Origin: Alistipes sp.
GTDB taxonomy: Bacteria; Bacteroidota; Bacteroidia; Bacteroidales; Rikenellaceae
NCBI GenBank assembly: GCA_017629035.1
Contig: JAGBXX010000014.1
Coordinates: forward strand, 1 to 64,000
Reading direction: 5' to 3'
DNA length: 64,000 nucleotides
This document shows positions 42,088 through 51,690 of this stretch, piece after piece. The notes under the pieces are model-generated. The model saw nothing but the letters and a program-made list of their open reading frames with translations, ran no database searches and had not been told where the DNA came from. Made by a program: the position numbers and the translations under genes. Position 1 is the stretch's first letter. Every line of letters begins with the position of its first letter.

Positions 42088-45030
42088 ATGAATAATATAT
42101 CCATAAAAGTTTTATTTCTGTGCACACTGCTCTGCCTAGGCATAAGCACCCTATCGGCACAGAATATGGTAAAGGTTAGTGGACAGGTGACCGACGGCGA
42201 CACCTCGGCACCAGTGCCTGGCACCAGCGTAATATGGGGTCCTACCTCGGGCACAACGACCGACATAGATGGCCGATATTCGGTGTCTGTTGCCCCAGGC
42301 ACAACACTCTCGTTCGTCTACATCGGCTACGAGTCTGAGGAGTGGGTAGTACCCGAGGGCGTTAGCGAGATTACCCACGACGTAGTGCTCAAGGTCGAGT
42401 CACACATATTCGAGGAGGTTGTCGTCGTGGCATACGGAACACGCAAGAAGGGAACAATCGCCGGCTCGGTGTCGACAGTCAAGGCTGACAAGCTCGAGAG
42501 CGTGCCCGCAGCGGGCTTCGACCAGGCGTTGCAGGGTCAGAGCGCAGGACTCATGGTACTCTCGAACTCGGGCGAGCCATCAAAGGCTGCGACATTCCAA
42601 ATTCGAGGCACCAACTCTATCAACTCGGGCACCTCGCCACTCTTCATCCTCGATGGTGTGCCTATCACAAGCGCAGACTTCAACGCCATATCGCCCTCGG
42701 ACATCGAGTCAGTATCGGTGCTCAAGGATGCTTCGTCGTCGTCAATCTACGGTGCACGTGCTGCCAACGGCGTTGTAGTAATCACCACCAAGCGAGGCAC
42801 CTCGATGGGTGAAGCTAAAGTTTCGTTCCGTGCGCAGACAGGTATCTCGCAGCTTGCTCACGGCAACTGGAACCTGATGAACACCTCGGAGCGCATAGAG
42901 TTCGAGAAGATGGTGGGCTTGGATACGGGCAAGAACTACGATATACTGTCTAAGACCGATGTAAACTGGATGGATGTTGTCTTCAACGACGCTGCATGGC
43001 TGCAGAACTACGACCTCTCGGTGAGCAGCGCAACAGAGAAGATGAACTACTACGTATCGGGGTCATTCTTCGATCAGGATGGTATCGCCCAGGGCTCTAT
43101 GTTCCGCCGCTTCAGCATACGTGCCAATGCCGACGTGCGTGCCTCGAAGTGGCTACGTGTGGGCACAAACACCATGGCGGTTTATGAGCAGGTGCAGCAG
43201 GCCGAGGATGGTCAGTATGCACTCTACTCGCCTATCTCGGCGAGCCGCTTCATGCTCCCCTACTGGAATCCATACCGTGAGGATGGCTCGATAGCCTCTG
43301 AGAGCGATGGCTCATGGAAGGGAACAGGCCAGAACCCTCTGGAGTGGATGGAGAACAACCCTCAGACAAACAAGAAGTACAAGCTGCTCACCACGCTCTT
43401 TGCTGAGATCACCCCAATCAAGGATCTCACCATACGCTCGCAGTTTGGTGCCGACTTCACAAACTCCACGACATTCATGCAGTCTATGCCAAGCTATGCG
43501 CCAAACAACGGTATTGGCGTGGCAGGACGTGCGGCATACAACACCCTTAATCTCACAATAACCAACACCATAAACTATCGCCGCAGCGTGGGCGAGGGTC
43601 ACTCGCTTAACTTCATGCTCGGCCACGAGGGTGTGAGCAACCACTACGAGGGCTTCCAGGCTATCGTGCAGGGCCAGAACAACGACTTTCTCACAACACT
43701 CTCCTCAGGCTCGAGAGCTATCTCGTGGGCCGATGTCACAAGCTCGTACGCCTTTCTCTCATTCTTCGCACGTGGAGAGTATGACTACGATAGTCGCTAC
43801 TATGCCGACTTCTCGGTGCGTACCGACGCCTCATCACGCTTTGGCCGTAGCGGCCGCTGGGCAACATTCTGGTCTGTGGGCCTCATGTGGAATGCAGGTC
43901 GTGAGTCGTTCCTTGCCGATGTACACTGGCTCAGCAACGCACAGCTGGCAGTGAGCACAGGTACCTCGGGTAACTCATCGATTCCGAACTACGACCACCT
44001 AGCACTCGTGGGCGGTGGCGCTAACTACAACGACTCGATGGGTATCTACCCTATGCAGAGTGGTAACGAGAATCTCGGCTGGGAGAAGCTTTGGACAACA
44101 AACGTAGCTCTCCACCTCGGTTTCTGGCACAGAGTAAACCTCGACGTGGAGTTCTACAACAAGCTCACCACCGATATGCTCATGTCCGTGCCTGTGTCGT
44201 ATGCCGACAAGGGCGAGGGCTTCCGCTGGGACAATATCGGAGCAATGGTAAACCGTGGTGTGGAGCTTCAGCTCAACGCCAACATTATCGATAGGCCAAA
44301 CTTCATCTGGAGCCTGTCGGCCAACGTGTCGTACAACAAAAACAGAATCACCGAGCTATACAACGGCCTGGACGAGTATGAGCTCTCGTCGACAAGCACA
44401 AAGCTCGTTGTGGGCCACTCCGTGGGCGAGTTCTACGTCAACCGCTATGCTGGCGTGAACCCCGCAAATGGCGATGCACTATGGCTCACGAAGGATGGAG
44501 AGGTGACCACCGAGTTCAACGAGTCGGACAAGGTGATGATTGGCAAGAGCTACATCGCACCATGGCAGGGAGGCTTTGGCACACGTATCAGCTGGCACGG
44601 CTTGTCGCTCTCGGCGCAGTTTGCATGGGTGGCAGATAGGTGGATGTTCAACAACGACCGTTTCTTCGAGGAGAGCAACGGCTTGTACTCTACCTACAAC
44701 CAATCACGCCGCATACTCTACGACGGATGGAAAAAGCCAGGCGATGTCACCGACATTCCTCGTTATGGCGTGACACCACAGATGGACTCTCGCTTCTTGG
44801 AGGATGCATCGTTCCTACGCCTTAAGAATGTGATGCTCAGCTACTCGCTGCCATCACAGCTGCTCCAGCGATCTAAGTTCTTCAGCTCGGCACGCATTTA
44901 TATCCAGGCACAGAATCTATTTACCCTCACAGCCTTCACGGGCATTGACCCCGAGGCTACGGGCAACGTCTATCAGGCACAATACCCCATGTCACGTCAG
45001 TGGTCGTTGGGCGTAGACTTAACATTCTAA
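42088..45030 (+). CDS. SusC/RagA-family TonB-dependent receptor of the protease operon
   Basis: 980 residues with a signal peptide (ending near LSAQN), a CarboxypepD_reg-like domain (VKVSGQVTDGDTSAPVPGTS), a TonB box (EEVVVVAYGT), the SusC plug (FQIRGTNSINSGTSPLFILD; ISPSDIESVSVLKDASSSSI; YGARAANGVVVITTKRG) and a 22-strand-type barrel ending SRQWSLGVDLTF. It imports the substrate captured by the SusD partner encoded 14 bases downstream. The operon has a protease and no glycan-degrading enzyme, so a peptide substrate, as in RagAB of Porphyromonas, is the best inference. Confidence 0.96.
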   Translation: MNNISIKVLFLCTLLCLGISTLSAQNMVKVSGQVTDGDTSAPVPGTSVIWGPTSGTTTDIDGRYSVSVAPGTTLSFVYIGYESEEWVVPEGVSEITHDVVLKVESHIFEEVVVVAYGTRKKGTIAGSVSTVKADKLESVPAAGFDQALQGQSAGLMVLSNSGEPSKAATFQIRGTNSINSGTSPLFILDGVPITSADFNAISPSDIESVSVLKDASSSSIYGARAANGVVVITTKRGTSMGEAKVSFRAQTGISQLAHGNWNLMNTSERIEFEKMVGLDTGKNYDILSKTDVNWMDVVFNDAAWLQNYDLSVSSATEKMNYYVSGSFFDQDGIAQGSMFRRFSIRANADVRASKWLRVGTNTMAVYEQVQQAEDGQYALYSPISASRFMLPYWNPYREDGSIASESDGSWKGTGQNPLEWMENNPQTNKKYKLLTTLFAEITPIKDLTIRSQFGADFTNSTTFMQSMPSYAPNNGIGVAGRAAYNTLNLTITNTINYRRSVGEGHSLNFMLGHEGVSNHYEGFQAIVQGQNNDFLTTLSSGSRAISWADVTSSYAFLSFFARGEYDYDSRYYADFSVRTDASSRFGRSGRWATFWSVGLMWNAGRESFLADVHWLSNAQLAVSTGTSGNSSIPNYDHLALVGGGANYNDSMGIYPMQSGNENLGWEKLWTTNVALHLGFWHRVNLDVEFYNKLTTDMLMSVPVSYADKGEGFRWDNIGAMVNRGVELQLNANIIDRPNFIWSLSANVSYNKNRITELYNGLDEYELSSTSTKLVVGHSVGEFYVNRYAGVNPANGDALWLTKDGEVTTEFNESDKVMIGKSYIAPWQGGFGTRISWHGLSLSAQFAWVADRWMFNNDRFFEESNGLYSTYNQSRRILYDGWKKPGDVTDIPRYGVTPQMDSRFLEDASFLRLKNVMLSYSLPSQLLQRSKFFSSARIYIQAQNLFTLTAFTGIDPEATGNVYQAQYPMSRQWSLGVDLTF

Positions 45031-45043
45031 TTATCTGCACGCT

Positions 45044-46558
45044 ATGAGAAAACTATATAGACTAATACTCGGTATCGTGACCCTGGCAACCATCGCCACA
45101 ACTACCACCTCGTGTTTGGAGAAGTACCCCGAGGATGCTATCCCTGCCGACAAGGCGATCAACACCCTCGAGGAGTTTGACCAGGCAGCTATCGGCCTCT
45201 ACGAGAGCTTCCTCAGCGGTGCTCTATACAGCGGATACCTCACACTCCTACCCGATATTCAGTGCGACATGGTGCACGCTGTGAATGGATATACCAACAC
45301 CTATGGCAACATCTGGCGCTGGGATATTCTGGCAACAAACAGCGAGATAACCGCAGTCTACGCATCGCTCTACCAGACTATTGCTCGTGCTAACTTCATG
45401 CTCGAGTACGCCCCACGTGTCAAGACAACACTTCTTACCGAGGCCGAGCATAAGCACTTCGACCAGATCTCGGGCGAGGCATACTTTGCCCGTGCGATGG
45501 CATACTCCGAGCTTATCAAGCTCTTCTGCAAGAGCTACGAGAGCCCAGAGCAGGCAGACAAGGAGCTTGGCGTGGTCATCGTGACAAAGTACTACAGCGA
45601 CGAGCCTATGGTGCGCTCATCGCTACAAAAGTCCTACGAGCAGGTTATTTCGGACCTCGACACTGCGGCTGAGCTTATGAAGATAAGCGGCGACGTGGCG
45701 CTCTACAGCTCCTCGTATTTCAACGAGTACACAGCCTACGCCCTGCGTGCACGTGTGGCTCTATATATGAAGGATTGGGATGCGGCAATTGAGTACTCAT
45801 CACGAGTTATCGAGAGCGGATACTACCTTCTCTCCTCGGCAACAGCGATGTACACCTCGAACATGAGCTACTTCACCTACATGTGGCAGTACGACGACGC
45901 TACGGAGATAATCTGGAAGGTGGGCTTCACACCTAACTCGTATGGTGGTGCGCTGGGCGAGGTATTCTTCAACTACGACTACTCGTCGATGAAGCCTGAC
46001 TACGTACCTTCGGAGTGGGTGCTCAACCTCTACGATGTCGAGGATCTGCGCTATGGCAACTACTTCTACACCTACACCACAGGACATAGCCACGGCCTCA
46101 CATGGCCTCTCTTGGTCAAATATTTTGGCAACATGAATTTCTACAACCAGCAGATTCTGCACACCTCGATGCCTAAGCCTCTGCGCCTTGCCGAGCAGTA
46201 TCTCATACGTGCCGAGGCATACGCCGCTATGGGCAACTATGCAGCTGCAGGTGCCGATATTGCTACGCTGCGTGCCGCACGCTACACCTCGTATGGTAGC
46301 AGTGTGTCGATGACCGAGAGCTCGGCAATGACAATCATCGAGCAGGAGCGCATCAAGGAGCTATACATGGAGGGTTTCCGACTTATGGACCTCAAGCGCT
46401 GGCATAAGGGCTTTGAGCGTAAGCCACAAACAGAGTCGCTCGAGCATGGATCATCGCTCAAGATCGAGGCCGACGACCCACGCTTTGTATGGCCTATACC
46501 ACAGCACGAGCTCGAGTCACCAGGCTCGATGATCGAACCTAACGAGAGCAACAAATAA
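45044..46558 (+). CDS. SusD/RagB-family substrate-binding lipoprotein
   Basis: 504 residues with lipobox TTSC then LEKYPEDAIP. SusD features: FDQAAIGLYESF, ISGEAYFARAMAYSELIKLF, TPR-like helices, and the C-terminal RLAEQYLIRAEAYAAMGNYA, ERIKELYMEGFRLMDLKRWH and FVWPIPQHEL. It sits on the cell surface as the lid of the SusC transporter. It is coupled to the SusC gene by short spacing. Confidence 0.96.
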   Translation: MRKLYRLILGIVTLATIATTTTSCLEKYPEDAIPADKAINTLEEFDQAAIGLYESFLSGALYSGYLTLLPDIQCDMVHAVNGYTNTYGNIWRWDILATNSEITAVYASLYQTIARANFMLEYAPRVKTTLLTEAEHKHFDQISGEAYFARAMAYSELIKLFCKSYESPEQADKELGVVIVTKYYSDEPMVRSSLQKSYEQVISDLDTAAELMKISGDVALYSSSYFNEYTAYALRARVALYMKDWDAAIEYSSRVIESGYYLLSSATAMYTSNMSYFTYMWQYDDATEIIWKVGFTPNSYGGALGEVFFNYDYSSMKPDYVPSEWVLNLYDVEDLRYGNYFYTYTTGHSHGLTWPLLVKYFGNMNFYNQQILHTSMPKPLRLAEQYLIRAEAYAAMGNYAAAGADIATLRAARYTSYGSSVSMTESSAMTIIEQERIKELYMEGFRLMDLKRWHKGFERKPQTESLEHGSSLKIEADDPRFVWPIPQHELESPGSMIEPNESNK

Positions 46559-46572
46559 CACATCATACAACA

Positions 46573-47460
46573 ATGAGATCTCATATAATTTTACCCTTTA
46601 TTGCACTCTCAGCACTGCTCACTTTAGGCGTAAGCTGCCAGAGCGAGAGACCTACATACACAGGCCCCGACTACATACTCTTCTCGAGCGATAGCCACAC
46701 AATTGGCGTTGTCGACAACGAGGAGTGGTTCGAGATAGCGGTTTCGGCAACACGCACCTCGAGCGAGGATAGATATTTTGGTGTCGAGGTCGTTGCATCG
46801 GAGAGTAGCGCTATCGAGGGTCTACACTACACCCTCGAGTCTAACACTCTGTGTATCAAGGCTGGCGAGCTAACAACAGCCGTGCGCATACAGGGACATG
46901 CCGACAATATCTACATCAACCAGTCACTCGGCATTAAACTCCGCCTGGTGCTCGACGACGAGAAGATATGGGAGGAGTATGGCACCGACACCGAGATTAC
47001 GATGCAGCGCTGCTGCGAGTTCGACATCAACACCTTCACGGGATATGCCGTGCTCACATCGTCGTGGAGCATGCAGTATATGAACGTGGAGTCGAGATTG
47101 GTGCATACGCATCTCGACACTACGCAGGAGAACACCGTGGTTATCGAGGATATGTTCTACGATGGCTACGATATAGGTTTCAGGCTCGATTCTGAGGATC
47201 GTCTTAACCCCATTGTCACCCTCTGTGGCGAGCAGGTACTTGGCTCTACTGGCGAGGCCTTCGGCACTGTATATGGCAATGGCGAGCTGATGATTGGCAA
47301 CACCATGGGCTATGTGTCGTACTTCGGCATGTGCGAGAAGTTTGTTGTCATCTACTCGACAATCTATGTCGAGGAGGTGGGCACCGTGGGCAACTATGTG
47401 AATATCCTGGAGTGGATTAGCGACGAGGAGGCTGAGCGAATAATGCGCGAAGGTCTGTAA
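46573..47460 (+). CDS. Surface lipoprotein of the SusCD operon (DUF4984/DUF4843-like)
   Basis: 295 residues. Lipobox GVSC then QSERPTYTGPDY. The N-terminal ~130 residues form a Calx-beta-like sandwich (YILFSSDSHTIGVVDNEEWF; VEVVASESSAIEGLHYTLES) seen in lipoproteins that follow SusD in many Bacteroidetes loci. Function is unknown; it is likely an accessory binding protein at the cell surface. Exact DUF number is uncertain. Confidence 0.7.
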   Translation: MRSHIILPFIALSALLTLGVSCQSERPTYTGPDYILFSSDSHTIGVVDNEEWFEIAVSATRTSSEDRYFGVEVVASESSAIEGLHYTLESNTLCIKAGELTTAVRIQGHADNIYINQSLGIKLRLVLDDEKIWEEYGTDTEITMQRCCEFDINTFTGYAVLTSSWSMQYMNVESRLVHTHLDTTQENTVVIEDMFYDGYDIGFRLDSEDRLNPIVTLCGEQVLGSTGEAFGTVYGNGELMIGNTMGYVSYFGMCEKFVVIYSTIYVEEVGTVGNYVNILEWISDEEAERIMREGL

Positions 47461-47487
47461 ACAAATGAATAAGAAAAAGATAGAGAT

Positions 47488-49035
47488 ATGAGAAGAGTAT
47501 TTGGACAACTACTTATTTTAGCATCACTGCTACTCTTTGCTTCGTGTGAGCAGCCCGAGCAGCACAAGGCTGAGTTCCCCACACCTACCACCATTGAGTG
47601 CATGGCTGGCGACAAGGTTACGCTCGAGTTTAGCGTCGAGAGCAACTGGCAGCTATCATCCGATGCCACATGGTGCAAATTTATCACCGCTGCTGGCGAG
47701 GTACTCGACACCTCGGGCAAGGCGGGCAGACACACCATGACACTACGCATAGGCAGCGAGGGTCTTAAGGATGAGGTTACCAAGGCCAACATCAGCATGA
47801 AGCTCAACGGCGAGAGCCGCACAATAGCCACAATAGAGCGTGGTGCTAAGGAGCTTACGCTCAAGGTGTATAACAGCGAGGGCAAGAGCACGGAGAGTAT
47901 CGAGATTGGCTACTCAGAGTGGATAACAACATACATCGAGGCCAACTTCCGCTTTGCAGCCACCGACTTCCCCGAGTGGGTGGAGATCGAGGGTGGCTCG
48001 ATAACTGGTACAGCGGATGAGAGAGTCGAGGCACGCCTACGTATCGTGCCCGATGGCGACCGTGAGCGTTTTGCCTTTGACAGCTCCAAGGGTCACACCA
48101 TAACCTTTGCCGACGAGGCGGGCAAGATAAGCTTTGAGTTCGCACTGACATACAAGGGCATGGGCGAGGATAATCTCACCTTCACAGCACCTACGGCCAA
48201 CACCTTTGGCTGGGAGGTATCGCTCGATGGCACCATCTTCCAGCAGATGAACGAGGAGGAGCAGCTGGTAACATTCAACAACTCGCTCGAGTTCTCAATC
48301 ACAGCCCAGGATGACAATTACGCCATTCTCTACCTCGAGCAGGTGGTAGACCGTGGCATACCTTCGTACAACGTTTTTACCGAGGAGCAGGATTGTTGGA
48401 TGCACTTCGACAAGGCAACAATGACCCTCGAGGTGGATAGCACTACGTTGACTCGCTATGGCGTGGTGATGGCACTGCCTATGGGCATATACAACGATAT
48501 TGCGGCCGACATCACGGGCAACATCTTCGAGCTCGACTACACCTCGGGTATCGGTATCGAGACACTCATATACGACATGCTTAGGTATGTTATCATCGAT
48601 TTTGTGCAGCACGACCTCGAAGAGAAGAGCGCCTACGAGGGTATGTATATCTACCACTCGCTGACAACCTGGGAGATCCCTGCTACACGAATTACCAACG
48701 CTGAGCTTACCGAGAAGTATGGCACAACGGAGATCTTCGAGGCTCCATTTGTCAATAGCGTCCAGGGCAAGCGCCCAGGTATCATCATAGACCCACGCAT
48801 CGAGGAGTGGACAACGCTCACTGCCGAGGAGGGACGTGCCACAGCCGAGGTATGGCATGGCGACAGGCAGCTCAAAATCAGCGACAACGAGTACTACATG
48901 GGTGAGAACATGGAGGAGGTTATGTCGCTCCACCTGTGGGGCCCTCAGGCAGAGTTCAGCGAGAATGTCGTGGTGGTATTCAAGCTCGATGGCATGGTGC
49001 GCAAGCTCCTTGTTGTGACACCCCCAGCAAAGTAA
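47488..49035 (+). CDS. Surface lipoprotein of the SusCD operon (BACON-like/DUF5003-like)
   Basis: 515 residues. Lipobox FASC then EQPEQHK. A BACON-like beta-sandwich occupies about residues 25-120 (ECMAGDKVTLEFSVESNWQL, SSDATWCKF), followed by two further beta-rich domains. No catalytic motif is seen. BACON domains occur in many Bacteroidetes surface proteins and are proposed to bind glycans or glycoproteins, or to act as spacers. It lies 27 bases after the preceding lipoprotein gene. Confidence 0.7.
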   Translation: MRRVFGQLLILASLLLFASCEQPEQHKAEFPTPTTIECMAGDKVTLEFSVESNWQLSSDATWCKFITAAGEVLDTSGKAGRHTMTLRIGSEGLKDEVTKANISMKLNGESRTIATIERGAKELTLKVYNSEGKSTESIEIGYSEWITTYIEANFRFAATDFPEWVEIEGGSITGTADERVEARLRIVPDGDRERFAFDSSKGHTITFADEAGKISFEFALTYKGMGEDNLTFTAPTANTFGWEVSLDGTIFQQMNEEEQLVTFNNSLEFSITAQDDNYAILYLEQVVDRGIPSYNVFTEEQDCWMHFDKATMTLEVDSTTLTRYGVVMALPMGIYNDIAADITGNIFELDYTSGIGIETLIYDMLRYVIIDFVQHDLEEKSAYEGMYIYHSLTTWEIPATRITNAELTEKYGTTEIFEAPFVNSVQGKRPGIIIDPRIEEWTTLTAEEGRATAEVWHGDRQLKISDNEYYMGENMEEVMSLHLWGPQAEFSENVVVVFKLDGMVRKLLVVTPPAK

Positions 49036-49056
49036 CACTGCATAAAACAAAAAAGT

Positions 49057-51678
49057 ATGATACAGCGATTTTTCACATATCTTCTTAGCGCCTTTGTAGC
49101 TCTGACACTACTTGCGGGCTGCGCTAAGAGTGACGAGGACATCAATGGGGAGTATGGCTACGTGCAGTTCAAGCTCGTCAAGGCCTCGCAGGCAGAGGAC
49201 TCGTCGACACGTGCCGAGGAGCTCGAATGGCTCTCACAGGCCCATAAGATTACTGTGGTGATGCAGTGTGACGGCTCGACAATCACGCAGACACTACCAC
49301 TCTCGAGCTACGACACAGAGTCGGCCGAGTGGGGTCTATATAGCGAGAAGCTACGTCTGCTCACTGGCCAGTACAACGTCATTGGCTACTACCTCTACGA
49401 CAACCTCGACCAGCAGCTACTAACAGGCGAGGGTGCTGGCACATTTACGGTCACAAACCGAGGCCTTGTGTCCAAGCAGATTGGTGTGGAGTGTGTCGAG
49501 CGAGGCAAGATCTCGTTTGCGCTATTCAAGGCCATAGAGACCCGCTACGAGGCTAAGGGCGACTACCCCTTTGAGAGTGTTAAATCTATCGACGTAACGG
49601 TGCGCAACAAGTTTACAAACGAGATTACCACCTTCACCTCGATGACCACATCCTACTACGAGGCCTTTGTCGAGGGCTCAATGGACAAGGAGCTCTACGA
49701 CTACAACGGCAAAAGCGCCTACATGGTCTGCAGCGGCGAGTACTGGATCAAGGCGGGCAACTACGAGATCACGTCGTACACCACCTACTCAGACGCTAAG
49801 GGCAAAAACCGACTCGAGACAGCTACTATTGCCGACCTCGATGAGTTTGACTTTACCGTTAAGGACAATCAGCGTGGCGAGTTTGTCATCGTGCCAATCA
49901 TACTCTCCAGAACAGCAGAGTATATCAAAGATTACGAGGCACTTAAGGCTATATGGCTCGCTCTCGATGGCCCTAACTGGACATTCCACGGCGAGGAGTA
50001 CAACGCACGCACCAACTGGAACTTCAACAAGGATATAGATATGTGGGGCGACCAGCCAGGTGTTACGCTCGATGGTGATGGCCGTGTTGTTGGCCTCAAT
50101 ATCTCGGGCTTTGGTGCTCGTGGTGTTGTGCCCGAGGAGATTGGTCAGCTCACAAAGCTCAAGACACTATACCTTGGCAACCACAACGAGCTCATTGGCG
50201 GCTACGAGGATCTCTCGGCACGCATCAGCGCCATGGACTACCACGACCGCTACCTTAAGCGTGATACACGTGAGGGACTCACTCCCGAGCTTCGAGATAT
50301 CATAAACCGTGGCGGCGAGCTGCGCCCTATCCTGCAGTCTAAGCCCCAGAAGCGTGACGTGGCATTTGGTAATCTTACCAACGGCATCACGGGTATCTCA
50401 CGTGCCATGATGCGCCTCACTGAGCTTGAGCAGTTCTACATCGCTAACTCACCTATCACCAGCGACACCTTTATCACCGAACTTGCACCAAACTCTAAGT
50501 ATAAGAGCGAGGAGGAGAGCTGGAGCTGGGGTAACTTCACCATGCTTATGGACTTCGAGATATACAACTGCTCGAAGCTCGACAAGCTCCCATGCGAGAT
50601 GCTCGCAGGGCTCCCTGCGCTCCAGTCGGTGAACCTGTCGATGAACCAGGGCATATCTGCCGAGCAGCTCAAGGCGGACTGGGAGGCGATAATCGATGGT
50701 GCATCGGGCGACGACATCCAGATTTTGTACCTCAGTGGAAATAATCTGCGTGAGACACCCTCGCACGACTACCTCAAGCGCATGACAAAGCTCGGTCTGC
50801 TCGACCTCAACTCCAACAAGCTGGAGGTGGTGCACCCATTTGGCAAGGAGATCAACCTCACAACGATATACCTTGACTTCAACAACATCAAGGAGATCAA
50901 GGCTGCCGAGGATGGATACTTCTGCGGCATGAGCCAGCTCGAGACATTCTCATGCTCGAACAACGCCCTCACAGAGCTTCCCGACATCTTCACAGCACGC
51001 TCGGTATACACCATGCTATCGGCCGACTTCTCGTCGAACAAGATATCTAAGCTTGCAGGTGGCGAGTCTTGGCAGGGTATCAACACCTCGACACTCAACC
51101 TTGCAAACAACCGCTTCGAGGAGCTTCCCGCACGCATCATGAAGTCGGGCTCTCGCATCGAGACACTCATGCTCAGCAGCAACGGCATACGCAAGATTGA
51201 GGAGGGAGCACTCACAGGCCCTTATAGCTACTACATCACAACACTCGACCTGAGCTACAACCGTCTTAGCGAGATCCCCTACAACGACTTCAGCGCTACA
51301 AACCTACCATACCTCTATGGTATAGACCTCTCGAACAATGCCCTTAGCGAGTTCCCCTACGCTCCGCTATCTATCAACTCGCTCACGGTAATCAGCGTGC
51401 GCTGCCAGCGTGACGACGAGGGTAATAGAACACTCTCGGAGTGGCCCACAGGCATAGCATCGTGCCCCAAGCTCTCGGCATTCTACATCGGCTCGAACGA
51501 TCTACGCAAGATCGAAGATACCATATCGCCATATATCATGATCTTCGAGATTAAGGATAACCCTAATATCTCGATCGACCTCTCGGAGGTTTGTCCATAT
51601 ATCGAGATGGACTACTACCTTCTAATCTACGACTCAACCCAGGATATACGTGGCTGCGATGCACTTGATCTTGACTAA
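49057..51678 (+). CDS. Leucine-rich-repeat surface lipoprotein (DUF4458-like N-terminus)
   Basis: 873 residues. Lipobox LAGC then AKSDEDINGEYG. The N-terminal ~290 residues are beta-rich (YVQFKLVKASQAED; RGKISFALFKAIETRY), like DUF4458. From about residue 300 an LRR solenoid begins with a plant-type cap (YEALKAIWLALDGPNWTFHG ... NWNFNKDIDMWG) and repeats such as VVGLNISGFGARGVVPEEIG, LGLLDLNSNKLEVVHPF, STLNLANNRFEELPARIM and TLDLSYNRLSEIPYNDF. LRR solenoids bind proteins, so this is a candidate substrate- or host-protein-binding module next to the protease gene. Confidence 0.85.
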   Translation: MIQRFFTYLLSAFVALTLLAGCAKSDEDINGEYGYVQFKLVKASQAEDSSTRAEELEWLSQAHKITVVMQCDGSTITQTLPLSSYDTESAEWGLYSEKLRLLTGQYNVIGYYLYDNLDQQLLTGEGAGTFTVTNRGLVSKQIGVECVERGKISFALFKAIETRYEAKGDYPFESVKSIDVTVRNKFTNEITTFTSMTTSYYEAFVEGSMDKELYDYNGKSAYMVCSGEYWIKAGNYEITSYTTYSDAKGKNRLETATIADLDEFDFTVKDNQRGEFVIVPIILSRTAEYIKDYEALKAIWLALDGPNWTFHGEEYNARTNWNFNKDIDMWGDQPGVTLDGDGRVVGLNISGFGARGVVPEEIGQLTKLKTLYLGNHNELIGGYEDLSARISAMDYHDRYLKRDTREGLTPELRDIINRGGELRPILQSKPQKRDVAFGNLTNGITGISRAMMRLTELEQFYIANSPITSDTFITELAPNSKYKSEEESWSWGNFTMLMDFEIYNCSKLDKLPCEMLAGLPALQSVNLSMNQGISAEQLKADWEAIIDGASGDDIQILYLSGNNLRETPSHDYLKRMTKLGLLDLNSNKLEVVHPFGKEINLTTIYLDFNNIKEIKAAEDGYFCGMSQLETFSCSNNALTELPDIFTARSVYTMLSADFSSNKISKLAGGESWQGINTSTLNLANNRFEELPARIMKSGSRIETLMLSSNGIRKIEEGALTGPYSYYITTLDLSYNRLSEIPYNDFSATNLPYLYGIDLSNNALSEFPYAPLSINSLTVISVRCQRDDEGNRTLSEWPTGIASCPKLSAFYIGSNDLRKIEDTISPYIMIFEIKDNPNISIDLSEVCPYIEMDYYLLIYDSTQDIRGCDALDLD

Positions 51679-51690
51679 AGCTTTTGGAGT